The notes under the pieces: generated by a model | Databases searched by the model: none | What the model saw: the letters and a program-made list of their open reading frames with translations, nothing else | What the model was told of the DNA's origin: nothing | Made by a program: the position numbers and the translations under genes | Shown here: in pieces, positions 7,698 through 15,724 of the stretch | How the letters are laid out: the number at the start of each line of letters is the position of its first letter | How positions within the stretch are numbered: position 1 is the stretch's first letter | Assembly (NCBI GenBank): GCA_964512635.1 | Contig: CAZEJB010000016.1 | Coordinates: 1-64,000, forward strand | Source: JADZFO01 sp964512635 | Lineage (GTDB): Bacteria; 4484-113; JAFGCY01 | Length of the DNA stretch: 64,000 bases | Direction of reading: 5' to 3'

Positions 7698-8342
7698 TCA
7701 GCCCTGGCGCATGATCCGGCCCATGATCCAGTCCTCAATCAGGAACTGGAAGCGGCCGACCAGCAGGCTGACACGGGCCATGACCGTGGTGCCGAAGGCA
7801 GCGCCAAAGCCCAGCATCAGGAAGAACAGACCGACCTTGGAGACCGCGCCGACCGCCTTCTTATGCTCGAGGCTGAAGAAGAAGAAGATCAGCACCGAGA
7901 AGACGGCAACCAGGATGATCACCTGGTTGATGTTGGCCAGGTTGGCCGCTGCATTCGTCGCCGGCACGAAGGGCACCAGCGTTGAGGTCAGCTGCGGCAG
8001 CAGCAGGCCGTTGAGGATGAAGGGCACCGCCTGGCCGGCGAAGCCGCCGATGTAGAAGGCGAAGGACCAGCGCGAAAGCCATGACAGGCTGGGCACCAGA
8101 CGCAGCAGCAGGAAGACGCCCATCAGCGCCGGTACGATCACCCAGTAGTTGTGATCGAAGACGATGCGGCTGACCACCTCGGGATAGAAGGTGTTCCAGT
8201 ACTGCACGTTGATGAAGTATCCGACGGACAGTCCGAGATACAGGTGCTCGCCGATCTTGAACAGCACGTTATCGCGGTAGATGAAGGAGAACATCATCAG
8301 GGTCAGCCCCGCGGCCACCCAGATGCCAAGTGTTTCACCCAT
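7698..8342 (-). CDS. Uncharacterised membrane protein, last gene of the 11751-7698 operon
   Basis: The 214 residues form about five or six membrane segments (residues 6-22, 33-47, 67-83, 90-116, 134-155, 168-192), with a charged FSLEHKKAV loop. I do not recognise a named family. The ATG overlaps the stop of the gene before it by one base (TGATG) and is preceded by AAAGGAGGAG, so it is translated as part of the operon. Likely an integral subunit of the complex made by its neighbours. Confidence 0.75.
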   Translation of the reverse strand: MGETLGIWVAAGLTLMMFSFIYRDNVLFKIGEHLYLGLSVGYFINVQYWNTFYPEVVSRIVFDHNYWVIVPALMGVFLLLRLVPSLSWLSRWSFAFYIGGFAGQAVPFILNGLLLPQLTSTLVPFVPATNAAANLANINQVIILVAVFSVLIFFFFSLEHKKAVGAVSKVGLFFLMLGFGAAFGTTVMARVSLLVGRFQFLIEDWIMGRIMRQG

Positions 8343-9217
8343 CAGGCGCTCCTCCTTTGCGGACCACCGCGCTTGCGTTCGATGAAGTAGGCCAGGTTGG
8401 CCACGATGATCGACAGCACGATGAAGATATGCACGAGGCTCTGGGCATCCATGCCCTTGGTCGCCGCGCCGGCAGCCACGCCGGCCGCCGTCAGCGCATC
8501 GCCATAGCTGCCGCGGACCAGGAACTCATACTCGGCGGAGCCCTTCATGCCGGCGGCGAGGCCGACGATCTGCTTGCCCTGAACGAAGGCGTAGTACTGC
8601 GCGGCGGAAACCGCAGTGCAGCTTACGCCCATCGGAACCTTGGTCGGCTCGACGGCATAAGCCAGCCAGGGCTCGACCGTCGCACCCGCGGCGATCTCGA
8701 TGAAATAGTCATAGTCAGCGAACTTGCGGACTTCCTGGAAGATCGGCAGGCTGGCGGTCGAGGTGTTGTAGTGGTCGTTGGCGTAGGTGTTCTGCACACC
8801 GCCGACCATGCCACGCATCACCGCCGCGTTGCCGGGCTTATAGCCGAGGAAGACATAGTCAGTGCCGCTCTTCTTGCTGAACTGCCGGGCCGCGCGCTCC
8901 ACCGAGCCCTGGATCAGGGCCGGGCCGCCGGGCCAGAGGGTCATTACCGTCGGCTTGAGGCCCTTGGCGAAGCAGTGCTGCAGCACGGCGTCCAGCATCG
9001 GCTGCAGCTCCGGCTTGCTGGCCGGATCGAAGTCGGCGCTGATCAGCACGTGGCTGCCGGCCGGCAGCGCGTCCATGCCGTTATAGATCGCCGAGACCTC
9101 CGGCGTGGCCACCACCGGCAGCGCCAGCGGCTTGATCAGCGGCCAGGCGACAACCAGCGCGACGATGCTGAAGATAATACGGCGGTCGAGGTTCAGGATG
9201 GCCTTGGTCCAGCTCAT
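8342..9217 (-). CDS. Uncharacterised protein with N- and C-terminal membrane segments
   Basis: The 291 residues have a membrane segment near 14-35, a soluble alpha/beta region from about 40 to 245 (ALPAGSHVLISADFDP, LKPTVMTLWPGGPALIQG, TDYVFLGYKPGNAAVMRGM, YDYFIEIAAGAT) and a second membrane segment at about 262-280. The soluble region looks like a Rossmann-type fold, but no catalytic motif is recognised. It overlaps both neighbours by one base (TGATG junctions), so stoichiometric synthesis is likely. Confidence 0.75.
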   Translation of the reverse strand: MSWTKAILNLDRRIIFSIVALVVAWPLIKPLALPVVATPEVSAIYNGMDALPAGSHVLISADFDPASKPELQPMLDAVLQHCFAKGLKPTVMTLWPGGPALIQGSVERAARQFSKKSGTDYVFLGYKPGNAAVMRGMVGGVQNTYANDHYNTSTASLPIFQEVRKFADYDYFIEIAAGATVEPWLAYAVEPTKVPMGVSCTAVSAAQYYAFVQGKQIVGLAAGMKGSAEYEFLVRGSYGDALTAAGVAAGAATKGMDAQSLVHIFIVLSIIVANLAYFIERKRGGPQRRSA

Positions 9218-9912
9218 CAGTCGCCACCTCCCATGTAGGTCCGCTCAATGCCGAAGATGATGCGGATGGCCACCGCGATCTGGCTGAGGTAGACACCCAG
9301 CAGGATGCCGCGCTGGGCGGCGGAGTTCGGCACGTTCAGCAGCCAGCTCGACCACCAGGGGAAGTCCAGCGCATGCGGACCGCCGGTGAAGAGCTCCGGG
9401 CCGGCCTTCATCAGCTCGCCCAGCGGCACGCGGCCCAGCATGGTGACGCAGGCGGCGATCAGCAGGACGGTGGCTTCAAGGCTGCGGGCGCGGAAGGCGC
9501 GGAAGGCTGCCGAGGCGATGAAGAAGGCCAGGATCGAGAACATCGTGGCCTGCATCGGCAGCATCATGTTGTTGTAGAGCCAGAAGTGCAGGCTGTCGGG
9601 CTTGTTGTTGCCGGCGGCGAAGCCCGGCAGCGGGCTCTTGATGAAGCCCGACAGCGCCATCACCAGGAAGGCCCCGAGGGTGATGAAGCTGAAGGCATAG
9701 CCCGGGCGCTTGCTCTTGATCTTGTTGTAGTGGTGGTTGACCACCGACAGCACGCCCAGCACCGCGGCGAAGCCGACGATGATGCGGACCCAGAGGTTGA
9801 AGCCGTCCTGGACCTCAACGCTCTTCTGGGTGGGGACATAAAACAGCGCCCACATCCCAAGGCCCGCCACGAAGGCGATGATGACAGGCAACTGACGTCT
9901 TAGGAACTGCAC
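9217..9912 (-). CDS. Uncharacterised multi-spanning membrane protein
   Basis: The 231 residues contain about six hydrophobic segments (7-25, 41-60, 73-90, 113-135, 143-160, 205-222). The start is a GTG at 9912 with a GGAGG five bases upstream, nine bases after the stop of the large gene at 9922-11751. No enzyme motif is seen. Operon position and gene overlap tie its role to the genes at 8342 and 9922. Confidence 0.75.
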   Translation of the reverse strand: MQFLRRQLPVIIAFVAGLGMWALFYVPTQKSVEVQDGFNLWVRIIVGFAAVLGVLSVVNHHYNKIKSKRPGYAFSFITLGAFLVMALSGFIKSPLPGFAAGNNKPDSLHFWLYNNMMLPMQATMFSILAFFIASAAFRAFRARSLEATVLLIAACVTMLGRVPLGELMKAGPELFTGGPHALDFPWWSSWLLNVPNSAAQRGILLGVYLSQIAVAIRIIFGIERTYMGGGD

Positions 9913-9921
9913 ATCATCCTC

Positions 9922-11751
9922 CTACAGCGGCTCCACCATTTTTACCAGTGCGTCCCAGGGTGCATCAGCCGCATGGCCAGTGACAAACTGGGCCACGAAG
10001 ATGATGGTCTGGAGCAGAATCAGCAGCATCATCAGCGCCTTGCCGAGGTCCTGGCCCTTGAGGCTGCCCAGCAGCAGCGGCTCGCGGGACAGATAGGCGC
10101 TGGCCGCATACAGCTCTTCGCCGATCAGGGTGTAGTCGCAGGTCGTGATAAAGAAGGGCAGCTGGTTGGGGCTGTCCGTACCTGCGATCTGGATCGCGCC
10201 GGTGCTGGCGCCGGTCTCGGCAAGCAGCAGGCTTTCGGCGTAGTAATAGCCCATGAAGAAGTTCGCCGCCGGCCGCTCGCGGATCATGATCGCGCAGACC
10301 GAGGCCGTATAGCTGAACTGGTCGTCGGTGACGAAGTAGATATTGCTGGCCTTGAAGGCGTCTGGGCGGCCCTGCTCGGCATAGCCCTGTTTGACCACTT
10401 CCTGGGCCACGGTGAACACTACCGGGTCGCGGCAGGGCACCAGCAGCTCGGAGTCATAGTCGGCGATGCGCCGGCTGACGCGGCCGAGGATGTTAATCGC
10501 GGACAGGGTCGACAGCTCGGAGAGCGCGTCCATGCCGTTGAGGTACAGCACTGGCTTGCCCATCTCGGTGGCGCGGCCGATCGCCTCGTCCACCGCCTCC
10601 AGGCCGGCGATACGCCGGATAAAGAGGTTCGGGTTGCGGCGGGCCAGCATAATCGCCGCCAGGATGATCACCGCATAGAACAGCGCGATCCAGAAGTTGG
10701 CGGCGCGGGTGATCTGGAAGAAGCTCTGCTTCGGCGCCGTGCTGCCGGCATCCACCATGAGCGGCTGCGTGCCCTCGGGGCCGCTGATCACCACCCGGGC
10801 GCCATAGGTCTTGCCGGACTTCAGCGGGAAGCTGATCGCGCCGGCCGGGTCTTCGTAGTAGCTGTTATGCAGGTCTTCGGCCTGCGCGGCCAGATCCGGG
10901 GGGATCGGGGCCTGCAGGGAGCTGACCAGCAGCCAGGGCTGCTCAGGGTTCTCGGGGTGGCGGCCATAAAGGGTGGCCTGGGCCGCGCGGTTGCCGACCG
11001 CCGGGGCGGGCACAGCGCCGCCGCCGCTGACATCGCTGGGCAGCCACTGGGCGGCCAGCGCCGCGGAGAGATAGTCGTACTGGCGCTGCTTGACCAGCAG
11101 CTTGCGGCCGCCGCGGGCGGCGAAACGGTTGACCGCTTGGTCCACCTTGCTCTGGAGGTCGTCAAACTCGCGCTTGAGGCCCCAGTAGGTCTTTTCCAGC
11201 TCGGCCAGACCCTTGTAGTCCTTGGTCTGGGTGATGACGTTCTTGGCCACCGTGCGGGCTTCATCCGCGGTCGCCAGCTCAGCGCCCTTGGCGTCCAGCT
11301 CGCTGACCAGGGTGCCGAGCTCTTCCTTCAGCTTCTGGCGCGCGTTGTCCAGGGTGGTCTGCTCGCCGGGGCTGAGTTTGCACTCGTCGAGGATTGAGGG
11401 ATCCGGCATCAGCTCGACGCTGACCCTGGCCTCCGGCGAGGGTTCGCCGACCCAGTCAAAGCTGACCCCCAGGGCCTGCCCGCTGTCGCTGGGTACATCC
11501 TCAACCTTAGCGCCGCTGATCTGGGCCAGGGGCGGCAGCTCTTCGACGACCTGCGGCGGGAGCGTGTTCTCCATCCCGCTCAGGGCCGAGGCATCTCCCG
11601 ACGCCGCGTCGCCGGCCGGCTGGCCGGACTCCTGTGGCGGGGCCGCGGGCGGCTCCTGGCTGTGGCCGGCAAGTGGGATCAGCAGCAGCGCGCCAAGCAG
11701 CAGAAGCGGGATCAGCCTCTGTTTAGCCGCGTCTCCAGTTATGAAGTTCAT
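9922..11751 (-). CDS. Large conserved membrane protein with extracytoplasmic and cytoplasmic domains (DUF6754-like)
   Basis: The ATG at 11751 has an AAAGGTG site and opens a signal peptide (LIPLLLLGALLLIPLAGHSQ), giving 609 residues. After it come a Pro/Ala-rich stretch, a helical region with many Lys/Glu, a beta-rich domain, a membrane segment (FWIALFYAVIILAAIMLARR), a domain with VDEAIGRATEMGKPVLYL, LVPCRDPVVFTVAQEVV and TGASTGAIQIAGTD, and a C-terminal membrane segment. From memory, proteins with FFIT.CDYTLIGEELYAA are called DUF6754 and occur in many poorly known phyla. No function is known to me. It heads a four-gene operon. Confidence 0.75.
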   Translation of the reverse strand: MNFITGDAAKQRLIPLLLLGALLLIPLAGHSQEPPAAPPQESGQPAGDAASGDASALSGMENTLPPQVVEELPPLAQISGAKVEDVPSDSGQALGVSFDWVGEPSPEARVSVELMPDPSILDECKLSPGEQTTLDNARQKLKEELGTLVSELDAKGAELATADEARTVAKNVITQTKDYKGLAELEKTYWGLKREFDDLQSKVDQAVNRFAARGGRKLLVKQRQYDYLSAALAAQWLPSDVSGGGAVPAPAVGNRAAQATLYGRHPENPEQPWLLVSSLQAPIPPDLAAQAEDLHNSYYEDPAGAISFPLKSGKTYGARVVISGPEGTQPLMVDAGSTAPKQSFFQITRAANFWIALFYAVIILAAIMLARRNPNLFIRRIAGLEAVDEAIGRATEMGKPVLYLNGMDALSELSTLSAINILGRVSRRIADYDSELLVPCRDPVVFTVAQEVVKQGYAEQGRPDAFKASNIYFVTDDQFSYTASVCAIMIRERPAANFFMGYYYAESLLLAETGASTGAIQIAGTDSPNQLPFFITTCDYTLIGEELYAASAYLSREPLLLGSLKGQDLGKALMMLLILLQTIIFVAQFVTGHAADAPWDALVKMVEPL

Positions 11752-11966
11752 GGGCACACCTTTAGCCGGTCTCGCGCAAGCGCGCGTGAACTTGATTGTA
11801 AGCGCTCGCGGGTCATAAGTACAGATACCTGCTGCGCTGCGGCGGTGACAAGCGCGCAGCGGCCCTAGTCGATGGCGCGCCCACCGAATCGCGCAGCAGT
11901 GGGTGAAGAGCAATACGAATCAGCCGATCGCAGCGTGGAGCAAACACATGTCTTAAACCGGCTTGT

Positions 11967-11972
11967 TACAAT
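11967..11972 (+). promoter_or_regulatory. -10 box TACAAT that sets the start at 11980
   Basis: TGTTACAAT (extended -10) is followed by seven bases and an in-frame GTG at 11980. This favours 11980 over the upstream ATG at 11872, which would lie outside the transcript. Confidence 0.6.
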
Positions 11973-11979
11973 TGACACC

Positions 11980-12468
11980 GTGTTGCTGAAGTTGAAGAAC
12001 TACTATTTGCTCCTTTCACCCTTTTGGCGCGGCGCGCTGCGTCTGCTGTTTCTTTTGATTGCTGGATACTGCCTTGCATCTACATTTTCGCCGCTAACTC
12101 AGCTATGGAGTGGCCTGCGGCTAGTTCTGCCTGCACCCTGGTCCGACAGCATCGAAGGCTCAGTTGAAGCACTGGGCCAATGGTTTTGGCCCCTTCTTAT
12201 CAGCGCGTGCCTGAGCCGTTTCAGGTGGGCTTACTACATTCCGAGTGTCTTCATCGGCCTGCATGTTGTCGCTGCATTCATAGCTACCCTCGCCTGGCTG
12301 ATCAGCTGGGATTTTCAAGCTGCGACCCCAAAGGAAGTGGCCAACAGCCTGACCCACATTGTCATTCTCACCCTGTTCCTGACCGCAGGCGTCTGGCTAA
12401 GAAAGGCCGTGGTACGAAAGCTGCAGGAGCAAGGTGTGATCAAACCAGCAGAAGGCGCCCTGGCTTAA
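11980..12468 (+). CDS. Small uncharacterised membrane protein
   Basis: From the GTG at 11980 the product is 162 residues with four hydrophobic segments and a basic C-terminus (RKAVVRKLQEQG). The frame stays open upstream to an ATG at 11872, but the -10 box at 11967-11972 places transcription start at or just before 11980. The gene is on the opposite strand to the module around it and is less GC-rich at its 5' end, so it may be a later insertion. No family is recognised. Confidence 0.6.
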   Translation: MLLKLKNYYLLLSPFWRGALRLLFLLIAGYCLASTFSPLTQLWSGLRLVLPAPWSDSIEGSVEALGQWFWPLLISACLSRFRWAYYIPSVFIGLHVVAAFIATLAWLISWDFQAATPKEVANSLTHIVILTLFLTAGVWLRKAVVRKLQEQGVIKPAEGALA

Positions 12469-12537
12469 GCACGCGTTTATGTATCTTCTCTTGGGTCATA
12501 GATCGGAGGAGATGCAGCTCTGAAAAGCGTGGCTCCA

Positions 12538-13683
12538 CTAGCTCTCGATCATCTCGATGTTGGCGCGGGGAACCACCGCCGTCGTGCCGTCGCTGAACTC
12601 GACCTCCAGGGTGCGCACCTTGGTCTCGCTCTCCACTACCTGCGGCTCGGCAATCAGGCGCTTGACCTTGGCGATGCGGCCGAAGTAGGGCTCGCGGATG
12701 CAGCGCACCGGATCGCCCTCGGAGGTGCCGACGTTCTGCTGGCGCGCGCCGCTGTCCATCAGCCCGGCGCTCTTCTGCTCTTCGACGGATAGCGGGATGA
12801 TCACCTCAGGGCGGATAACGCCGGCGCGGATCTGGGTCGCGCCAGAGATGCTGGTCTTGCGGCCCTCGCGCTTTTTGAGCAGGCCGAAGGTCTTGTCGGC
12901 CATCGCGATCTGGCCGAAGCCCTCGGTCATCACCAGGGTGATGCCCAGCGCCTCGGCACCGGTGATCGCCACGCCAAGGTCATAGCCGAGGATCGCGCGC
13001 AGGTCCTTGTCGTGGAAGCCGCCGACGATCACGCCGCGCACACCCATCTCGCGGGCCTTGTGGAAGGCCGCGGCCGTCAGCAGCGAGCCGCCGACGAGGA
13101 TCTTGTTCTGGTGCTCGGGGAGGATCTTGCCTTCGTCCAGCACGTCGCCGGGGCCGGCGACGGCGATCTTCAGCTCGCCGCTGGTCTCGCCGCCGATGCC
13201 GAAGATGCCCTGGATAAAGGTGCCGGTGGTTTCAACCGTCACGCCCTCGCTGGGGCGCAGGGCGACGACCTTGCCGTCGACATAGGCCGAGATCTCCACC
13301 AGGCGCGGGGGGTAGCGCAGGATGACCTGGCCGGTCACCGGGGAGATGTTGTCCACGATGCCGTCGAACTCGGCGGTGATGCGGCTTTGCAGGAACTTCA
13401 GGCCGAACATCGGCTTGTTCTGGGCCAGCACTTCGCCGGTCTTGAAACTCTCGCCGGTCTTCTTGAGCATGAAGCTCTCGACCTGACTGGCGTCGGCGCC
13501 AAGCTGGTTGGCCACGTTGATCGTCTTGACGGGGCCGGGGAGCTCGGTGCGGGCCACAATGTGCTCAGCCACCACGAACTCGCCGATCTGCGCCGCCACA
13601 TTGCCCTTGAGCGGCAGGATGCGCTCACGCCGCAGCGTGGCAAGCTCGGTGACCTTCAGCCCCGGAACGTATGCGTGTGCCAA
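12538..13683 (-). CDS. Conserved protein with barrel-sandwich and KOW-like parts, partner of the 7698-11751 genes
   Basis: The 381-residue product starts MAHAYVPGLKVTELATLRRERILPL, passes through repeated beta motifs resembling a barrel-sandwich hybrid (ITAEFDGIVDNISPVTGQVILRYPPRLV), a GIFGIGGETSGE loop and a Rossmann-like part (LVGGSLLTAAAFHKAREMGVRGVIVGGF), and ends in a KOW-like strand set (GDPVRCIREPYFGRIAKVKRL). There is no signal peptide, so it should be cytoplasmic. The start is TTG at 13683 with AGGTGG seven bases upstream. I recall homologues beside DUF6754-type genes; function unknown. Confidence 0.7.
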   Translation of the reverse strand: MAHAYVPGLKVTELATLRRERILPLKGNVAAQIGEFVVAEHIVARTELPGPVKTINVANQLGADASQVESFMLKKTGESFKTGEVLAQNKPMFGLKFLQSRITAEFDGIVDNISPVTGQVILRYPPRLVEISAYVDGKVVALRPSEGVTVETTGTFIQGIFGIGGETSGELKIAVAGPGDVLDEGKILPEHQNKILVGGSLLTAAAFHKAREMGVRGVIVGGFHDKDLRAILGYDLGVAITGAEALGITLVMTEGFGQIAMADKTFGLLKKREGRKTSISGATQIRAGVIRPEVIIPLSVEEQKSAGLMDSGARQQNVGTSEGDPVRCIREPYFGRIAKVKRLIAEPQVVESETKVRTLEVEFSDGTTAVVPRANIEMIES

Positions 13684-13817
13684 TGCAATCCACCTGAGAG
13701 GGAAACATTCCGCGCGGCACAGCTCCAGACATCCCCCTGGCGGGCCTTGCGGAAGGGCTCTATTTTACACCGCAGCAGCGGGCCATAGACCACAGCGCGG
13801 GTGACAATCCGCCGGGC

Positions 13818-14192
13818 TTAGAGCCCGGCCTGGCTGCGGCACCAGCGGCCAACCAGCGGCAGCTCCCAGACCTTGCCCTGAAAGGCGTTGACCAGCATGG
13901 CGATCCAGGCGATCAGGTAGATCATGCTGCACAGAGATGAGGCGCCAAGGCCGATGACCGGCGAATGCAGAGCGTCGCCGATAAGGCTGGCGATGAAGCT
14001 CAGCACGGCCAGTACGACTATGGACACGCTGAGGGCCAGTTCCTGAAGTGCATAAAAACGGACGAAGCGGCTGTCTTTTTCAACCAGATAAAAAACGAGC
14101 GCCCCGATCCAGGTTAACAGAACCGCGAGGAATGCGGCTGTGTTCTCCTCCAGACCAGTGGAGGACCTGGGGCTCGGGGCGCCGTTATCCAC
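13818..14192 (-). CDS. DUF4870-family membrane protein
   Basis: The 124 residues have the DUF4870/Tic20-like layout: TGLEENTAAFLAVLLTWIGALVFYLVEKDSRFVRFYALQ, two further membrane segments, then the conserved end VNAFQGKVWELPLVGRW. It starts (GTG) three bases after the stop of a paralogue at 14196-14516, so the pair is a tandem duplication in one operon. Function unknown for the family. Confidence 0.85.
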   Translation of the reverse strand: MDNGAPSPRSSTGLEENTAAFLAVLLTWIGALVFYLVEKDSRFVRFYALQELALSVSIVVLAVLSFIASLIGDALHSPVIGLGASSLCSMIYLIAWIAMLVNAFQGKVWELPLVGRWCRSQAGL

Positions 14193-14195
14193 AGA

Positions 14196-14516
14196 CTATT
14201 CGAGTCCGGCCTGCTTGGCGGCAAAGCTGCCCAGCACCGGAACCTTGAAGATCTTGCCCTGGAAGGCGTTAATGGTATTAATAATAATGAAGACCAGGAT
14301 CACGATGCTAAGAATCCAGCCCACAACAGGAATCCAGCCAACAACGCCGCCTGCGAGGCCCAGAATCAGCATCTGGAATCCATAGAATTTCACGAACTTG
14401 CTATCCTTCTCGATGAAGAAGAATATGACGCCCACGATCCAGATCAGGGCGGCCAGACCGGCGGCGACGTTCTCGTCCATGCCAGTGCTGCTCTTGCCCT
14501 TGCCCATTTCGTCCAT
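14196..14516 (-). CDS. DUF4870-family membrane protein
   Basis: The 106 residues match the paralogue at 13818-14192: GMDENVAAGLAALIWIVGV, FIEKDSKFVKFYGFQ, then NAFQGKIFKVPVLGSFAAKQAG. Three membrane segments. A good Shine-Dalgarno (GGGAGG, six-base spacing) precedes the ATG at 14516, so this is the first gene of the pair. Family function is unknown. Confidence 0.88.
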   Translation of the reverse strand: MDEMGKGKSSTGMDENVAAGLAALIWIVGVIFFFIEKDSKFVKFYGFQMLILGLAGGVVGWIPVVGWILSIVILVFIIINTINAFQGKIFKVPVLGSFAAKQAGLE

Positions 14517-14640
14517 GAAAGACCTCCCGAGTTTAGCTCAGATTGCGATTATACATGAACGGGAGTCAAAAGCCCCCGCCGGTTGCCTATCATTGAATAA
14601 CATCGCTGCGACGCAATGCCCAAGATGCTAACCACGGGTT

Positions 14641-15684
14641 TTACCCCTTTATCGGCAGATGTACACCAAGATAACGCAAATCCAGATCTTTTTGCGCGAG
14701 TTGCGCGCAGATTTCCCGCGCGTGGTCGGCGTCAGTAAAGAGAGCAAAAAAGCCGCTGCCCGAGCCGGTCAGGCTGGCGGCAAGGGCCGGTGCAGCAGCG
14801 AAAAAAGCTTCCAGTTCAGCGTAGACCGGGTCTTCGGCATGCAGCAGCGGGCCGAAGCTGTTGCTGAGCCGCCGGGGCAGCTCGCCAGGCATATTCTTCG
14901 CTTCCAGCGGGGGCGTCTGCAGCAGCTGCGCCAGCCAGGGAGTGACCACGGGCTCACGGCGGGCAGTATCCCGCTCGAGCGCGGCATAGGCCTGGCCGGT
15001 GGCCGAGCCGAAGCGCGGCACGACCAGCAGCAGGGCAAAGTCCAGGCGGCGATCCAGGGCGCTGAGCTGCTCGCCGAAGCCCTCTGCCAGGGCGCAGGGC
15101 GGGCCGAGGAAGAAGGGCACGTCGCTGCCGATGCGCGCGGCGAGTGCCTGCAGCTCCAGGTCCGACAGGGTCGCGGCCTGCGCCAGCAGCTCCAGCCGCC
15201 GCGGCTGGCTGTTGCGGTTTTCTAACGACAGCGGCCAGTCGGCCGCCTCAGCGCCGAGCAACCGGGCATCCGCGCCGATCAGACGTGCCAGCTCGCGCAG
15301 GGCCAGCAGCATGCCCGCAGCATCGCTGGACCCGCCGCCCAGGCCGGCGCCGCAGGGGATGTTCTTGTGCAGGCGGATGCGCAGGGGCGGGAAGCACTGG
15401 CTGCCGCCCATGAGCGCCCAGGCGCTGAGCACGCTGTTGCCTTCGACCGGCACCTCGTAGCCAAAGGGCCCCTTGATGTCCAGCTCCGGCGGTTCTGCGC
15501 CGCTGGCCGCACCGCCGCTCAGGCCCTCCGGGTTGAGAATCTCCAGTTCAAGGCGGTCATACAGGTCGATCGCCTGCATGATCGTGCTGATGCGGTGGTA
15601 GCCGCTCGCGCTGTCGCGCTCCAGCACTTCAAGGCCGAGGTTGATCTTCGCGGGGCAGTGCAGAGTGATTCGATGGAACTGCAA
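14641..15684 (-). CDS. ispE: 4-diphosphocytidyl-2-C-methyl-D-erythritol kinase
   Basis: IspE phosphorylates CDP-methylerythritol in the non-mevalonate isoprenoid pathway. The GHMP-kinase signs are CPAKINLGLEVL at the N-terminus (Lys13 catalytic), the glycine-rich ATP loop PCGAGLGGGSSDAAGML, and the C-terminal LTGSGSGFFALF. At 347 residues it is longer than usual (about 280-300), mainly through an insert after the ATP loop (RLLGAEAADWPLSLENRNSQ) and one before the C-terminal part. The TTG start at 15684 is set by a -10 box exactly six bases upstream. Confidence 0.95.
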   Translation of the reverse strand: MQFHRITLHCPAKINLGLEVLERDSASGYHRISTIMQAIDLYDRLELEILNPEGLSGGAASGAEPPELDIKGPFGYEVPVEGNSVLSAWALMGGSQCFPPLRIRLHKNIPCGAGLGGGSSDAAGMLLALRELARLIGADARLLGAEAADWPLSLENRNSQPRRLELLAQAATLSDLELQALAARIGSDVPFFLGPPCALAEGFGEQLSALDRRLDFALLLVVPRFGSATGQAYAALERDTARREPVVTPWLAQLLQTPPLEAKNMPGELPRRLSNSFGPLLHAEDPVYAELEAFFAAAPALAASLTGSGSGFFALFTDADHAREICAQLAQKDLDLRYLGVHLPIKG

Positions 15685-15690
15685 GCGGAT

Positions 15691-15696
15691 ATCTTA
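15691..15696 (-). promoter_or_regulatory. -10 box TAAGAT, six bases before the ispE start
   Basis: Minus strand: TAAGAT, ATCCGC, TTG at 15684. Leaderless type; it supports the TTG start. Confidence 0.6.
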
Positions 15697-15724
15697 AGCC
15701 CCTCGCTGTGTAATGAACCCGGAC

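Noticed and set aside
9973..11397. 474-codon open frame on the plus strand inside 9922-11751
   Set aside because: Antisense to the large membrane protein, which has a signal peptide and membrane segments; the plus-strand product is rich in Gly, Leu and His with no domain.
11872..11979. ATG 11872 as start of the small membrane protein
   Set aside because: The 36 extra residues are not conserved-looking, and the extended -10 TGTTACAAT lies downstream of this ATG.
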